The translations under genes and the position numbers were made by a program. From Piper betle (taxonomy: Eukaryota; Streptophyta; Magnoliopsida; Piperales; Piperaceae), in NCBI GenBank assembly GCA_033002965.1, contig JAURVB010002664.1, positions 124,001 to 188,000 of the forward strand: 64,000 nt of DNA. Direction: 5' to 3'. Of this stretch, positions 48,317-59,444 are shown in pieces (within the stretch, counting starts at the first letter, position 1; the number at the start of each line of letters is the position of its first letter). The notes beneath the pieces are model-generated. The model saw only the letters and a list, made by a program, of their open reading frames with translations, searched no databases and was not told where the DNA came from.

Positions 48317-49215
48317 ATGGAGAAGCGACAACTCATTGATGTACTTAGAAGTCATAAAGATTGTTTTGCATGGTCATATGATGAAATGCGAGGTTTGTCA
48401 TCCGAAGTTGCAGTACACCACCTTGCAGTTAAGCCAGGGGTATCTCCAAATGTGCAAGTGAGAAAAAAGTTTAGTCCACCAATCGAGGCCATGATCACAG
48501 CAGAAATGGAGAAGTTGAAGATGACAAACTTCATTTGTGAAATCAACTACCTAGAATGGTTGGCAATTGTTGTTCCGGTAAAGAAGAAGAATAGTCAGAT
48601 GAGGATTTGCATGGACTTCCGAGATCTCAACAAAGCATATCCTAAGGATGCACTTCCTTTACCAATCCCTAATATTTTACTTGACAATGTAGTTAGTTGT
48701 CTAATGTTTTCTTTCATAGATGGATTTAGTGGCTACAATCAGATTTATATGATAGCCAAAGATGAAGAAAAGAGAGCTTTCTACATGCCTATTGGAATCT
48801 ATTGCTATACGGTAATGCCGTTTGGTTTGAAGAATGCATGAGCTACTTATCAACGGGCGATGCAATATATTTTTGCATGCTACATGTGGAAAAAGAGGAT
48901 TATCTTGACGACATAATTGTGAAGTCAAAAGCAAGAAGTGATCATTGCAAGGTGTTGCGGAAGGTACTTCACTGGTGCAGAGTAAATAACTTGAAGTTGA
49001 ATCCACAAAAATGTGCTTTTGGTGTTTCGTCAGGGCAATTTCTAGGATTTTTGGTACACGAGCGAGGAATCCAAGTTGATGTAGCCAAAATTCAAGCTAT
49101 TAGGGATATGAGTCCACCTACATCTTTGCGTCAATTGCAAAGCTTCCTGAGAAAGATCAATTACATTCGGAGGTTTATCTCATACTTGTTGTCAATAATT
49201 CTGCCACTCACTTAA
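48317..49215 (+). pseudogene. Tat-type element reverse transcriptase
   Basis: Conserved blocks are FAWSYDEMRGL, LAIVVPVKKKNSQMRICMDF, DLNKAYPKDALPLP, SFIDGFSGYNQI, YTVMPFGLKNA, then a TGA where the family has Gly, then a frameshift. The catalytic YLDD (48901-48912; YVDD in most relatives) lies in the second frame within DYLDDIIVKSK. The following connection part is CAFGVSSGQFLGFLVHERGI and LQSFLRKINYIRRFI. It cannot make an active enzyme. Confidence 0.8.
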
Positions 49216-49259
49216 TTGTTGAAGAAAGGTAACAAGTTTGAGTGGGGGAAGCGTGTGAG

Positions 49260-49640
49260 CGAGCCTTCGAGGAGATAAAGGTAGGATTGCTAAAGCCTCC
49301 AACTTTACTTGCTCCAGTACCAGATAGACCACTCATCTTATATATTTCTCACACAGAAGCAACACTCAGCAACCATCTTAGTCCAGGCTGATGACCTTGG
49401 GAGAGAACAACCTGTGTATTACTTAAGCATAGCTATGACTTCAATTGAACAAAGGTCCACAAAGATAAAGAAAACATGTTTAGCCTTGGTGTTTGCTTCA
49501 CAGAAATTGCGACATTACTTTCTTACACATGAAGTACATTTGGTGGTACATCACTGTTCGACACCTGCTCCAACAACCGGCCTTGCCGGGAAGAGCAGAA
49601 AGATGGCTTTGGAAGTTGATGGAGTTTGACATCAAGTGTG
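49260..49640 (+). pseudogene. Tat-type element RNase H (first)
   Basis: Matches are ILVQADDLGREQPVYYLS, KIKKTCLALVFASQKLRHYF and THEVHLVV. The first acidic motif is damaged, because the expected L-Y-(L/I)-S-x-T-E part is only partly in frame near 49330. The end runs into a second frame that carries WKLMEFDIK and the linker to the next domain. Confidence 0.65.
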
Positions 49641-49739
49641 TCACACAAAAAGCAGTGAAAGGTCAAGCAATTGCCGAGCTATTCGCCAACCATTCGGCTC
49701 TACCATCCGAGAAGAAAGAAGAAGAAGTCCAGTTCAACA

Positions 49740-50130
49740 CGGATAAGGAACTACTAAAGTGGACTTTGTATTTTGATGGAGCAGCTATGGGAATGCGCGG
49801 AGGAGCAGGACCCACTAGAGGAGCAGGGGTTGTCTTAGTAGAGCCTTCAGGGAAGATGCATTTACATGCTTACAATTTGACATATTTTTGCACCAACAAT
49901 AGCACAGAATATGAAGCAATGTTACTTGGACTGTTGCTTGCAAAGGATTTGAAAGTGGAATACTTGCTAGTTCGAGGCAACTCATTATTGGTAATCCAAT
50001 AAGCCGTAGGGAATTTTGAAGTTAAGGAAGCACATTTGATAGTGTGCAAGGCGTGTTTGATGCAATTAATGAAGAATTTCAAAGAAGTGATGTTTGAACA
50101 TATTCCTCGCTCTACAAATCGCATGGCAGA
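49740..50130 (+). pseudogene. Tat-type element second, archaic-type RNase H
   Basis: The sequence WTLYFDGAAMGMRGGAGPTR, GAGVVLVEPSG, NNSTEYEAMLLGL and VRGNSLLVIQ follows the plant-type RNase H fold, which also forms the dual RNase H in Tat elements. D in YFDGA, E in TEYEA and D/N-type third residue (G-N-S instead of G-D-S) can be seen. The third acidic position being Asn argues for loss of activity. A stop follows LVIQ. Confidence 0.7.
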
Positions 50131-50289
50131 TGCACTCGCCGTATTAGGATCAAGATTCATTTCTAAAGAAGAAGTCATAGAGCTAATTATTTGGTTTGCT
50201 TGTCATGATGCACCTGCTGGTGTAGTCTTATCGTCAAGTGTTGTAGTTGAAAGCTTTACGTTAGTGGAGTTTGAGGATTGGTATGGAGA

Positions 50290-51000
50290 TATCATCAACT
50301 TTTTGGCATGCAACCAATTACCCAGTGATCGGTACAAGGCTCGTGAGGTGCAACAAATTGCTTCACATCATCCCATGGAAGGAGAATTATTGTATCGCCG
50401 AGGATTTGATGGAGTCTTATTATGGTGTTTGACTAAGGAGGAAAGTTTGAAGGCTATGAGAGACGTCACAAAGGGACTTGTGAAGAGCACCAAGGTGGAA
50501 GAAGGTTGTATCACCTTTTGCTCCACTTCAGATACTTTTGGCCAATAATATATAATGATTGTATGGATTTTGCTCATTCATGTGAGAAGTGTCAGTTGCA
50601 TGCGCCTTTGAAGCATATGCCGCCAAAACCATGGCACCTAATAGGTGCTTATTAGCCATTTCAGATTTGGGGGCTTGATTTTATCAGTCTCATCCATCCA
50701 TTATCGTCAAAAGGTCACAAGTTCATCTTAACGGCAATTGAATATTTTACTAAGTGGGGTGAAGCAATACCGGCAAGGAAACAGACAGGAGAGTGTGTCG
50801 CTCAATTCATCAAACAAAATATCATCGGTCGGTTCGAGAGTTCCCCAGAAGCTTATTACGGATAATGGCGCATCGTTCATGGCATGGCAAGTGGCAGAGT
50901 TAGCTGAACAACACAGATTTGATATGGTACAATCATCAGCATACAACCTGCAATCTAATAGACAAGTGGAATCTTTCAACAAGATTTTAAAATAAATGTT
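50290..51000 (+). pseudogene. Tat-type element integrase, upstream copy
   Basis: It is collinear with the better kept copy at 51596-52321. Compared with that copy it has lost a base near 50464 (GACGTCAC versus GACGCTCAC), has a TAG for Trp near 50653, and an inserted base pair-type change near 50835 (GTTCGAGAGTT versus GTTCGGAGTT). The zinc domain (HSCEKCQLH) and core motifs GLDFI and ITDNG are still readable across frames. Confidence 0.75.
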
Positions 51001-51065
51001 GCGAAAGATGGTGGTAGATAATCAACGCGATTGGCATAAAAGGCTACCTGAAGCATTATGGTCAT

Positions 51066-53294
51066 ATCGTCGAGGGTTCCGGAGGGGAGAAGCGTCGGGA
51101 GGGAAAAACAAATCGGTGGTAATATAGTAAATAAAAGTTAACTCGACTCAGACTCAAGTAAAAAATAATAACTATCTCGTAAGATATCTTTAAAAAATCC
51201 AGAAAAATATGAAAAAATCTCATAAAATATAATACACATCATAACATTACTTGGACTGTTGCTTGCAAAGGATTTGAAAGTGGAATACTTGCTAGTTTGA
51301 GGCAACTCATTATTGGTAATCCAATAAGCCGTAGGGAATTTTGAAGTTAAGGAAGCACATTTGATAGTGTGCAAGGCGCGTTTGATGCAATTAATGAAGA
51401 ATTTCAAAGAAGTGATGTTTGAACATATTCCTCGCTCTACAAATCACATGGCAGATGCACTCGCCGTATTAGGATCAAGATTCATTTCTAAAGAAGAAGT
51501 CATAGAGCTAATTATTTGGTTTGCTTGTCATGATGCGCCTACTGGTGTAGTCTTATCGTCAAGTGTTGTAGTTGAAAGCTTTACGTTAGTGGAGTTTGAG
51601 GATTGGTATGGAGATATCATCAACTTTTTGGGTATGCCACCAATTACCCAGTGATCGGTACAAGGCTCGTGAGGTTCAACAAATTGCTTCACATCATCCC
51701 ATGGAAGGAGAATTATTGTATCGCCGAGGATTTGATGGAGTCTTATTATGGTGTTTGACTAAGGAGGAAAGTTTGAAGGCTATGAGAGACGCTCACAAAG
51801 GGACTTGTGAAGAGCACCAAGGTGGAAGAAGGCTGTATCACCTTTTGCTCCACTTCAGATACTTTTGGCCAACAATATATAATGATTGTATGGATTTTGC
51901 TCATTCATGTGAGAAGTGTCAGTTGCATGCGCCTTTGAAGCATATGCCGCCAGAACCATGGCACCTAATAGGTGCTTATTGGCCATTTCAGATTTGGGGG
52001 CTTGATTTTATCAGTCTCATCCATCCATTATCGTCAAAAGGTCACAAGTTCATCTTAACGGCAATTGAATATTTTACTAAGTGGGGTGAAGCAATACCGG
52101 CAAGGAAACAGACAGGAGAGTGTGTCGCTCAATTCATCAAACAAAATATCATCGGTCGGTTCGGAGTTCCCCAGAAGCTTATTACGGATAATGGCACATC
52201 GTTCATGGCATGGCAAGTGGCAGAGTTAGCTGAACAACACAGATTTGAAATGGTACAATCATCAGCATACAACCCGCAATCTAATAGACAAGTGGAATCT
52301 TTCAACAAGATTTTAAAATAAATGTTGCGAAAGATGGTGGTAGATAATCAACGCGATTGGCATAAAAGGCTACCTGAAGCATTATGGTCATGTCGTCGAG
52401 GGTTCCGGAGGGGAGAAGCGTCTGGAGGGAAAAACAAGTCGGTAGTAATATAGTAAATAAAAGTTAACTCGACTCAGACTCGAGTAAAAAATAATAACTA
52501 TCTCGTAATATATCTTTAAAAAATCCAGAAAAATAGGAAAAAATCTCATAAAATATAATACACATCATAACATTACAATGATATATTATATAACTAATAA
52601 CCCACTCAAATTACCTTATAATGCATCCTAATGTGTTATATAACTCCATTGATTTTGACCGATTTAAGTAAACCAATTCTTATCTGATTTTTTATGAATC
52701 GGTTTGATTCAATGACTCTCTTTCAATCTGATTCAACGTCTGATTCCAATTCTGATTTTTGAAATGGTACAATCATCACCATACAACCCGCAGTCTAATA
52801 GACAAGTGGAATCTTTCAACAAGATTTAAAAACAAATGCTGCAAAAGATGGTGGCAGATAATCAACGCGATTGGCATGAAAAGCTACTTGAAGCATTATG
52901 TTCATATCGTTGAGGCGACGTGAATTAGGGTGGCGTTAAGGGTTCGGCGGGGGGGAGAAGCGCGTCGGGAAGGTAAAACAGGTCGGTAGCAATATAGTAA
53001 ATAAAAGTTAACTCGACTCAGACTCAAATAAAAAATAATAACTATCTCGTAATAAATCTTTAAAAAATCCAGAAAAATAGGAAAAAGACCTCATAATATA
53101 TAATACACACCTTAACATTACAATGATATATTATATAATTAATAACCCACTCAAATTGCCTTATAACGCGTTCTAATGTGTTATATAACTTCACCGATTT
53201 TGACTGTTTCTTGTCCGATTTTTTATAAATCGGTTCGATTTAATGGCTCCATTCCAATCCGATTTAATGTCCAATTCCAATTTTTGCAACTATG
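51066..53294 (+). mobile_element. three truncated hAT-like fragments in the Tat remnant
   Basis: Fragments at about 51066-51245, 52397-52760 and 52915-53294 match the right half of the hAT-like family: ACTCGACTCAGACTC.AGTAAAAAATAATAACTA, then ATCC or ATCTGATTCAA-type repeats. The last one keeps the terminus (TTTTTGCAACTATG, ending at 53294), the reverse complement of the CATAGTTG end seen in copy 1. Left halves are missing. The first two were carried along by tandem duplication. Confidence 0.7.
51596..52321 (+). pseudogene. Tat-type element integrase, downstream copy (best preserved)
   Basis: The frame is open for 241 codons: zinc domain HLLLHFRYFWP and HSCEKCQLH, then core residues in GLDFISLIHP, KLITDNGTSFMAW and SNRQVESFNK (D, D and E). 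Normally N-G-Q-A-E is found at the last motif. A stop follows ILK. Downstream, WHKRLPEALWS continues for a few codons before hAT-like sequence begins at about 52397. The promoter and upstream part of the element are lost, so it should not be expressed as a working enzyme. Confidence 0.75.
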
Positions 53295-54494
53295 CAAAAC
53301 ACTCATCAAAATGGTCCAATTATTTGATCAACCACTCTTCATGCACCATCAAAATCCAACCTCTACAGTAATTAAAATAAATACAATTTACATTGCTTGA
53401 AAATTCCTAAGAACATGATGAAATATTATTTAATTATCAAAATGGTTTGTTTTTGTATTATCCTCAAAAAAATTTGCATTGCTTGAATGTTAAGCGACAG
53501 CGAAGGAGCATTCACTGAGGTGTTTATAAGACATCAATCGTCAAATATTAAGTAGGTGCAATCGAATTGTAGTAACTTAAGAGTTTTTATTTGCATCGTT
53601 GGATATAATATGTCTCTAGCTTAAGTAGAGAAAGCACAATCAATTTTTTTGTTCGAGGTAGTGGTTCGAACTTACCATAACTTTTATTTAAATGTATCTT
53701 TATATATACATATATATTGTCACGGATTTTCTATAAAACTTATGTAAACAAATTTTATTTATGAATTATCTTAATATTTTGATGATAGTTTTTTCTAATA
53801 TATTTTATTTTATAAATTGAATAAAATTAGAATAATTCACCATGTAATCAATAGAGAATTATAATTCACTAACAATCCACCAGGTGATTCTCTTGCTTAC
53901 CTTAATATCAGTTGAATTTAATTCACTCGCAAATTCTTACTAATTCTCTCGAGAAATATTTATACTTTTCCTAAAAGAGGTGTGAGTTCGAAGTATTAAC
54001 TTTCGAGTTAGAATTTGAAGACGAATACACCCCAATCATCTAGCCGTCTACAAGTTGTAATACAATGGTTTACATATTTAGCACTTGTGACCAAAATATA
54101 TATCTTATTAATATATATATTAAAACTGGTTGGCAAAATTATGAATAAAAAATTAGGTAAAACAACTTTAAATAGTAATCTTTGTAAATATTAATCTAGA
54201 AACAAATAATATATTCTAATATTATAAATAAAAATTCCTATGTAGATAAATCATTTTAAAAAAAAAAATTATAACCTTCCTAAACAAATCTTTACTCAAC
54301 CCACTGGCCGGGAATTCATTAGAAGCGAGTCAATTCCTTTTGCTGGTGGATGTGTTATTTAGTAACATAAAGTTCCAGATCTTACTTAATCTTAAGTCTC
54401 CCATTGATTGTATGCCTTAATTCTGCTAACCATTCTTATTATTGCCGTTGTCTAGAGGATTAACCTTTCAAAGAAGCAAACGGCATGACCCATT
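53295..54494. other. AT-rich intergenic sequence, no gene identified
   Basis: Short open frames only. No repeat boundary or coding motif recognised. Sequence becomes GC-richer from 54480, where the foldback begins. Confidence 0.4.
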
Positions 54495-56800
54495 ATTTGA
54501 AAATTTGTTTTTGGCTTGGCAAACTCGTAGAGTCGGCTCGGCTTGGTGAGCCGCTGGATCAAAATCCGGTAAACACTTGATTTTGTCATGCCCTCGGATG
54601 CACGAATCGGCCGATTCCGTGCGGAATCGGCCGATTTAAATCGGATCGGCGTCGCGCCGATCCGACTTCGGGGCCGACTCGGTCGGCCCCGAATCGGGCC
54701 ATGAATCGGCGATTTTCGGCCGATTCCGACCGATTTAACTCGGAATCGGAATCGGCCGATTTAAATCGGAATCAGTTTTTTAGGAAATTACCAAAATACC
54801 CTATGTATGATTTTTATTAAATTATTTAAGTATGGGTAAAATAGTAATTTGGATTTTAAAAACCTAAAATCAAACCCGCTCCCCCGACGCCGCCGCCGCT
54901 CGTCCGCCCGCCGCCGCTCGTCCGCCCGCCGCCGCCCCGTTTCCGCCCTCCGCTGTGCGTCCCGACTCCGGGCTCGCCGCCGACCGGGCTGCCGACCTTG
55001 CCGCCGACCTCGCAACGTCGCCGCCGACGTGTGGCCGGACCGAATCGGGCTGTGACGCACGAATCGCCGCCGACTCCGGGCCGCCGACTGTTCGTCCGAC
55101 CGGGCTGCCGACATCCTCTGACATCGACGCCGCGAGACTCGCCGCCGACCGGGCCGGCGGCGGCGGCGGGGGTAAAGAGTGGCATTCTCGTAATTAAAAG
55201 TTGACTCGAGTCTAACTCGAGTCAAAAATAATAATTAATTCTAAATAATTTTAAAAAAAATCTTAAAAAATATTTAAAAATATCATAAACTATAATTCAC
55301 AGAATAATATCAAAATAACATCAATACCCAATTTTAATATATTTATATTATAAATTGTCAAATTATTATATATGACCAATTAAATTAATTTGGACCGATT
55401 CAACTGAACCGATTCTTGGCCGATTCAGACCAATTCCGATTCCGATTCCGATTCCGACTCCCTGGAAAACCGATTCTGATTCTGATTCCGATTCATGCAA
55501 CCATGGTCATGCCTCAGATTGTCTTTGCAAGTTAACTCGGAGATCTAATCAAACTCGATTAATCCGAGTCAACTCGACAAGTTAGGCTAGTCTTCCATCT
55601 CTAGAAAAATATATGTGGAGAGTGGGGTTCAAACATATAATACCTTACTAGGTTTAAGACCAACACATGGATAAAGTATTTGTTCTTAAATTGTGAGTAA
55701 TTGATTAATTAATTAGTATTGACTGAAAAATACTATAATAATTGATTTAAATGCTATAAAAAGCCACATTAATCAAATTAATCTCTTTATTTTAATTGAC
55801 ACTATTGGATGTAAACAAATTCCCATCGGTTTTAAAAGTGGTCAATTATAAGACTTATTAGATAGAAATTGCATTTATAAAACTAATAATGATGTGAGTT
55901 GTATATTAAATCATCTAAATATTATCTTTTAATGTCATAAGAATAAGTATTCACAATATTTCATATATAAATAATTAAGTATGAACAAACATGACGGATA
56001 TTTATGCTGATTAGTTTTCTTATTTAGTGTAAAAGTTTATGTGCAAGACTCCATCGTGGCTCTGAGCCAACTCGAACACAGGATCAACTTGAACATCCAT
56101 GAAGTGAAGTCAACTCGAAATCACAAAGGAGTCTTGCACAAAACCTTGATACTAAATAATAGAACTAATCAACATAAATATTTATCATATTCGTTTATAT
56201 ATAGTTATTTAAAATAAGAAATATTTTGAATTATTAAAATATCTATGATGTTTGTTCGTACTTATTCTTATGATAATAAAACATATTATTTTGATGATTT
56301 TATATAGAAGGCCACATAATTATTAGTTTATATATAACTTTTTAACTAATAACTCTTATAATTGGCCAGAGTGGGAATTTGTTTACACCTATATAGTCAA
56401 CTAAAATAAGGGAGATTAATCTCATCAATGATGTATTTTTTTGGCATTTAGTTCAATAATTACGATAAATTTTAAGTAGTGATAATTAATTAATTAGTTA
56501 CACAATAAGATCAAATACTTTTTCCTTACTGTTGGAGTCTTAAACCTAGAAAGGTATCATATGATTGAACCCCACTCCCCACATATATTTTCCTCAAAAT
56601 GGAAAACCAGCCAGACTTATTGAGTTGGCTCGGATTAAACGAGTTTGATTAAGACTCCGAGTTGAGTTATAGAGTCTATCCAGGTCAAATTCCGAGTGAT
56701 TATAAAATAGAGTTTAACCCCGAGTTTGACTCAGCAGCTCACCAAGCCGAGTTGACTCGGCGAGTTGGCCAACTCAAAAACGAGTATTCAAACTACGGCC
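54495..56800. repeat. ~2.3-kb foldback (long inverted repeat) with one interrupted arm
   Basis: The left arm (54495-54584 plus 55514-56052) and right arm (56128-56800) are imperfect reverse complements. Examples are GTGCAAGACTCC (56041-56052) with GGAGTCTTGCAC (56128-56139), AATCAAACTCG..TTAATCCGAG (55547-) with CTCGGATTAAACGAGTTTGATT (56629-), and CGGCTTGGTGAGC (54539-) with GCTCACCAAGCCGAG (56737-). Arms are about 640 and 670 bp once the hAT-like insertion is removed, and the loop is ~75 nt. No coding capacity. It may be a foldback transposon or MITE. Read-through RNA would fold into a long hairpin. Confidence 0.8.
54593..55505 (+). mobile_element. hAT-like non-autonomous element, copy 3
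   Basis: Perfect 8-bp duplications GTCATGCC flank it (54585-54592 and 55506-55513). Ends are CTCGGATGCACGAATCGG and, inward from the right, CATGGTTGCATGAATCGG. It is 913 bp and collinear with 31921-32801, sharing long identical stretches in the GC-rich block. It lies inside the left arm of the foldback, so it inserted after the foldback was in place. Confidence 0.85.
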
Positions 56801-57299
56801 TTGTTTGGAGATAGGCCTGGGCACAATCCAACTCGAAGTTAAATGTTTAAAAGCCGGAGAGAGATGATCACACCTACCAGGAAGCAAGACCCAGCAAGTA
56901 ATTTCATTCAACAGTGTTGGTGAAACAAAGTAAAAAGCAACCTACGAGACCCAGAGCAAGACAGACCTTTTCCTACCTAGTTCATGCTCTAACAATGCAG
57001 ATGCTCTAGTCTCGAGCACAAAAAGTGGATGCATAAAACTTGCAGATCGTGAGAACAAAAATACCACAGTTCATAACATTTCCCATACAGCATTTTGTCC
57101 AACAATAGTAAATAAAGAATTAGACACAAAATATAAATAAGAAATTATTGTCCATTCAAATTTCTAGAGCTTCTAGAACATAAGAGTGCAATATCAAAGA
57201 TGAGCCGGCCACCGATCTCTAACTTGATCCATTTTAATGATCTGCAGCAAACTACAGCCAACACGTATATAGCCGAAGAAGCTTTCCACTATCCAAAAC
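56801..57299. other. 3' flank and untranslated region of the TM9 gene
   Basis: On the minus strand this follows the TM9 stop codon. Its composition is less AT-rich than the intergenic regions nearby, and no open frame or repeat was recognised. It probably holds the 3' untranslated region. The processing site could not be fixed. Confidence 0.4.
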
Positions 57300-59292
57300 T
57301 TAGTCAAGTTTCACTGATGAAAATAGGAAATGCACAAACCAGAGCGACGACAGGAACCCTATTGTGCCAGTAGCTAGCATAATGGCAAAAACCATGAACA
57401 AAGAATATCCAAGATATAATGTAGCTGAAACAGGTCCACTCAGACTCTTAAGGTCAAAAACTAGATAATTAATAGAATATAAGAATATGTATATCGCTAC
57501 AGATCCAGATGCAAAGAAGGATTTCCACCACCATTTCCAATCCTCCACACACAGGTGCATATAAGTGAGGACCAAGGACACTTCAGCGCATACAACAACG
57601 AGAAGAAGCATAACAACTAAGAGGAATCCGAAGACATAATAGACCCTGCCCATCCACAAGCTGGACATGATGAAGAACAACTCAATAAAAAGTGTCCCAA
57701 AAGGAAGCGTTCCTGCTCCAAGAACCAGCAACCAGGAAGGATATTTTTGTGGTGGAATCTCACGGGGGATTTGGTTGGTCCGGACAGGGTATTCAACATG
57801 AGGTGCTTTGGCACCAAGGTATCCCCCAATGAGCGTTAGTGGAACTGATATGCAAAACCAGAGCAAGAGTAGGATAATAAACAAAGATATGGGGATGGCA
57901 CCTGTGCTATGGCTTCCCCACAAGAGAAAGTTTAGGGTTGTCAAAATCAGGAATGCAATACCAGGAAAGAAGCAAGCGACCTTCCAGGAAACAGAGACCC
58001 ATCCAGAATGGTCACCACTTTTGATAGTCTTCCAAAGCCTCACTGCCACATAACCTGCAGCTATCCCCAACACAAGATAAAAAAAGCATACAAGTGATGA
58101 GAGTTCCTCGAGAAGCTGGAGACATAAAACCCAGAGCAGCAAACAATATGGTGACAACAGCCATTCCAAGAATCTGAACACCGTCACCCACCATAACACA
58201 CAAAAGTGGTGTATAGCTTGGTGCCCTGAACACATCTCCAACTACCAATTTCCACCCGGACAACTCCTCATTCATTTGTGCCTGTGCCTCCTTATCAAGT
58301 TCTTCGTATCGAGTCAAATCCCTCCTCACAGTTCGAAGAAAGATGACGAGAACAATTCCAGCTAGAAATGCAATCACCATAAGAGAGTTCAAGATTGAGA
58401 ACCAGTGAACCTTCGAACCCTCCATCTTAAGATATGCATCCCATCGAGAAGGCCATTTGATATCACTCTCAATAAACGAAACCTCATATGAGAAAGACAG
58501 TGGCTGGCCCTCCTTAACTGCCATGGCAACGGTGGATGGGTCGCAATTGATGGGAGAGGGGTACTTCTCATACATCTTCAAGTTCTTAATCGACTCGGCG
58601 TCATGAGGAACACTACAAGGAACAACTTCAAATCCCACAACCATATAACCAGGAACATCAGATTCCCCCTTCTTCACAGGAGGGATCACCTCAGCCGCAT
58701 CGCCTGTCCCCATCACCTTTGCCACATTCGTCTCCTCATATTTGTGCACCAAAACGGTGAACTTCAAATGATTGAACACATAGTAAACATCCTGAACCTT
58801 AACCCCAACCGGATACCCAGTCCACCTAATAAAATAATCATCCTTCTTGGTAAATCGAATCGTGGGCAAATTGTCCAGTATCAAATTCACCTGATACATC
58901 TCATCGATCCTCTCCGTCAAGATCTTATACTCATTGGCCGTCAACAAATTCGACCGGCACAAAAACAGATCAGACTCATTAGTGTACATTCTGAACCGAT
59001 AAGGCGAATTCTCAATGCGGTCACCCATGAGGAGCTCCCCAAGGTTCTCAGCACTATCCTTAACCCCTTCTTGGGGTTTACAGAACGGTAGACTATAATA
59101 GGTAAACGGCATTTCGGTATCAATCGAGGTCAAGGAATTCACCTTCACCGACAAAGTGCTGCCAATCTCATACTTATGAGGATAACTACCAGGGAGGTAA
59201 AACCCATCCCCAGATCCAGCAAAGAAGCAAAGAGCCACCACAACCCAGATCACAGAAACACCGAAACCACCCATTGCCGCCCCACCTCCCAT
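57300..59292 (-). CDS. TM9/EMP70 nonaspanin (transmembrane 9 superfamily), with an apparent frameshift
   Basis: TM9 proteins are Golgi/endosomal membrane proteins with a large lumenal domain and nine C-terminal helices. The frame opens at ATG 59292 with a signal peptide (VSVIWVVVALCFFAGSG), then GFYLPGSYPHKY, the family start. The lumenal part includes SLPFCKP, ENLGELLMGDRIENSPY, TGYPVG and GYMVVGFEVVPCSV, and the first helix is near 58330-58390. DVFRAPSYTPLLCV and GFMSPASRGTLIT follow. At an A-run on the plus strand (58079-58085) the frame shifts by what looks like a two-base loss, and continues in the other frame from FFYLVLGIAAGY to the stop at 57300. The codon before ATG-CTT is Cys (58090-58092) where Gly is usual. 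About 664 residues would result if the frame were unbroken. The C-terminus VKLD is a K-x-D Golgi-retention motif known in plant TM9 proteins. The rest is clean, so sequencing error at the run is possible. Confidence 0.85.
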
Positions 59293-59299
59293 ACTAGAT

Positions 59300-59444
59300 C
59301 TACAAACAATGCACCAATAACAAAATGAACAACCAATATCAAAATTTTGCAAATTTACAGCAGCATAAACAACCACCCAAAGAAACAACACCAAGAATCA
59401 TAAAAGATGCATGATTTGGAGTGTTTGGAGAGGAAAGAACTGAC
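59300..59444 (-). other. likely 5' UTR intron of the TM9 gene
   Basis: On the minus strand a donor AAAAG/GTCAGTTC (boundary 59445/59444) and acceptor TTTGTAG/ATCTAG (59300) bracket 145 bp just upstream of the start codon. Leader introns are common in plant housekeeping genes. An upstream ATG at 59394 would lie inside it and so would be removed. This is inferred from splice signals only. Confidence 0.5.

Larger units (their letters stand above)
44800..51065 (+). mobile_element. Ty3/gypsy Tat-lineage retrotransposon, decayed and 3'-truncated
   Basis: The order is primer-site-like motif, gag, acidic linker, protease, reverse transcriptase, RNase H, a second (archaic-type) RNase H, integrase. 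The extra RNase H between the first one and the integrase defines the Tat lineage (Ogre/Retand relatives). Stops and frameshifts interrupt every part. After the integrase core the element breaks into hAT-like sequence at about 51066. No chromodomain or 3' LTR was seen. The 3' part is repeated by tandem duplication to about 53294. Confidence 0.8.
49921..52571 (+). repeat. tandem duplication of ~1.32 kb within the Tat remnant
   Basis: 49921-51245 and 51246-52571 are near-identical copies that each contain the end of the second RNase H, the integrase and ~180-300 bp of hAT-like sequence. At the junction the hAT-like ATAACATTAC passes straight into TTACTTGGACTG of the RNase H. Only TTAC (51247-51250) is shared, which suggests duplication at microhomology. 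A second, more diverged duplication (52247-52760 and about 52761-53280, offset 514 bp) repeats the integrase end plus the hAT-like right half. Confidence 0.85.
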
